A program made the translations under genes and the position numbers. From Tritrichomonas foetus (lineage: Eukaryota; Parabasalia; Tritrichomonadida; Tritrichomonadidae), in assembly GCA_001839685.1 (NCBI GenBank), contig MLAK01001338.1, forward strand, positions 1-19,734: DNA of 19,734 bases. Direction: 5' to 3'. How positions within the stretch are numbered: position 1 is the first letter of the stretch; every line of letters begins with the position of its first letter. The notes under the pieces were generated by a model that was not told the DNA's origin, ran no database searches, and worked only from the letters and a program-made list of their open reading frames with translations. Shown here piece by piece: positions 19,316 to 19,734 of this stretch.

Positions 19316-19734
19316 CAGTGTTTGAGACAATGAATAGTAATATAAATTGAATATTTAAATAAAACCGTAAGTTTTTTGAATAATCAGATTGTTTTGTGGG
19401 CATGTTTTACATTTTCCTAGCTAAATGATTAAAACAAGCATTTTAATTGATATTCAATGTAATAATAAACGGTATCTGAGAGAATGATGATGAATCATCT
19501 TTTTGAAAAAGTGGATACAAATCCTTTTTCAATAGAATGACTTCACAATGTTTTGAGTAGACCTATAAGTTGTGATAAGTTGCAGCTTCGCTTCAACTTA
19601 TCCCAACTCAAAATTNATNAATGAGAAANNCAACGAAATCATAAATGAAAACATAAAAAAATTAAATGAAAACACTAAAAATTTCATCAAACCCAAAATT
19701 TAACAATAAAAAATAATGAAATAACTAATGAAAT
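19316..19734. other. Upstream flank of Rab gene and low-quality A-rich tail
   Basis: No gene seen. Undetermined bases occur at 19616, 19619, 19629 and 19630. The tail after them is A-rich and holds the 12-mer TAAATGAAAACA twice at a 21-base interval (19642-19653 and 19663-19674). The Ns together with low complexity suggest a contig end or a gap-filled stretch, so the bases there should be trusted less. Confidence 0.6.
19568..19608. repeat. 41-base hairpin-forming inverted repeat
   Basis: Stem AGTTG-x-GATAAGTTG-x-AGC, triloop TTC, then GCT-x-CAACTTATC-x-CAACT. Seventeen of 19 pairs match. It lies 8 bases before the first undetermined base. It could be a small hairpin RNA, the terminal inverted repeat of an element cut by the window end, or a structure that hindered sequencing. 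Confidence 0.75.

Noticed and set aside
1..19734. CRISPR array, insertion sequence or prokaryotic operon
   Set aside because: No spaced direct repeats, no transposase motifs; the genes are eukaryotic with mixed orientation and long spacers.

Overview
The window looks like nuclear DNA from a microaerophilic or anaerobic protist of the trichomonad (Parabasalia) type, possibly Tritrichomonas-like. No database was used. The genes are long, intronless and eukaryotic, in an AT-rich background. Three of five stop codons sit inside a TAAA tetranucleotide, the cleavage/polyadenylation signal known from Trichomonas. Several genes have a TCAY(T/A) initiator match a few to about 30 bases before the ATG. 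The DnaJ protein starts with a short arginine/serine/phenylalanine presequence of hydrogenosomal type. The genus is not certain.

Layout: (1) 177-2711, minus: a tandem PHD-finger protein with a degenerate SET-like domain, resembling the Set3/MLL5 class of chromatin proteins. (2) 2712-4040: intergenic DNA with a weak, possibly frameshifted coding remnant at 3496-3713. (3) 4041-4562, minus: an orphan 173-residue protein with a 38-base near-perfect palindrome just behind its initiator. (4) 4614-6999: 2.4 kb without a convincing gene, including less AT-rich patches near 5940-6110 and 6590-6860. (5) 7000 to about 15903, minus: a giant BEACH/WD40 protein of about 2,970 residues. It has a ConA-like domain, a PH-like domain, a shortened BEACH core, a 21-Asn tract and a WD40-like C-terminus. 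(6) 16509-17576, plus: a hydrogenosomal-type DnaJ (Hsp40), divergent from the BEACH gene. (7) 18676-19284, minus: a Rab5-like GTPase, convergent with DnaJ. (8) 19285-19734: the Rab upstream region, a 41-base hairpin and an A-rich tail with four undetermined bases, probably near a contig end.

The genes do not form an operon. Each appears to be transcribed alone, and orientations are mixed. The BEACH protein and the Rab both belong to endomembrane traffic, the DnaJ to organelle protein folding and the PHD/SET protein to chromatin. I see no obvious novel multi-gene system. The most distinctive items are the shortened BEACH core, the degenerate SET3-like protein, the glycine-free DnaJ linker and the two long inverted repeats in intergenic DNA.
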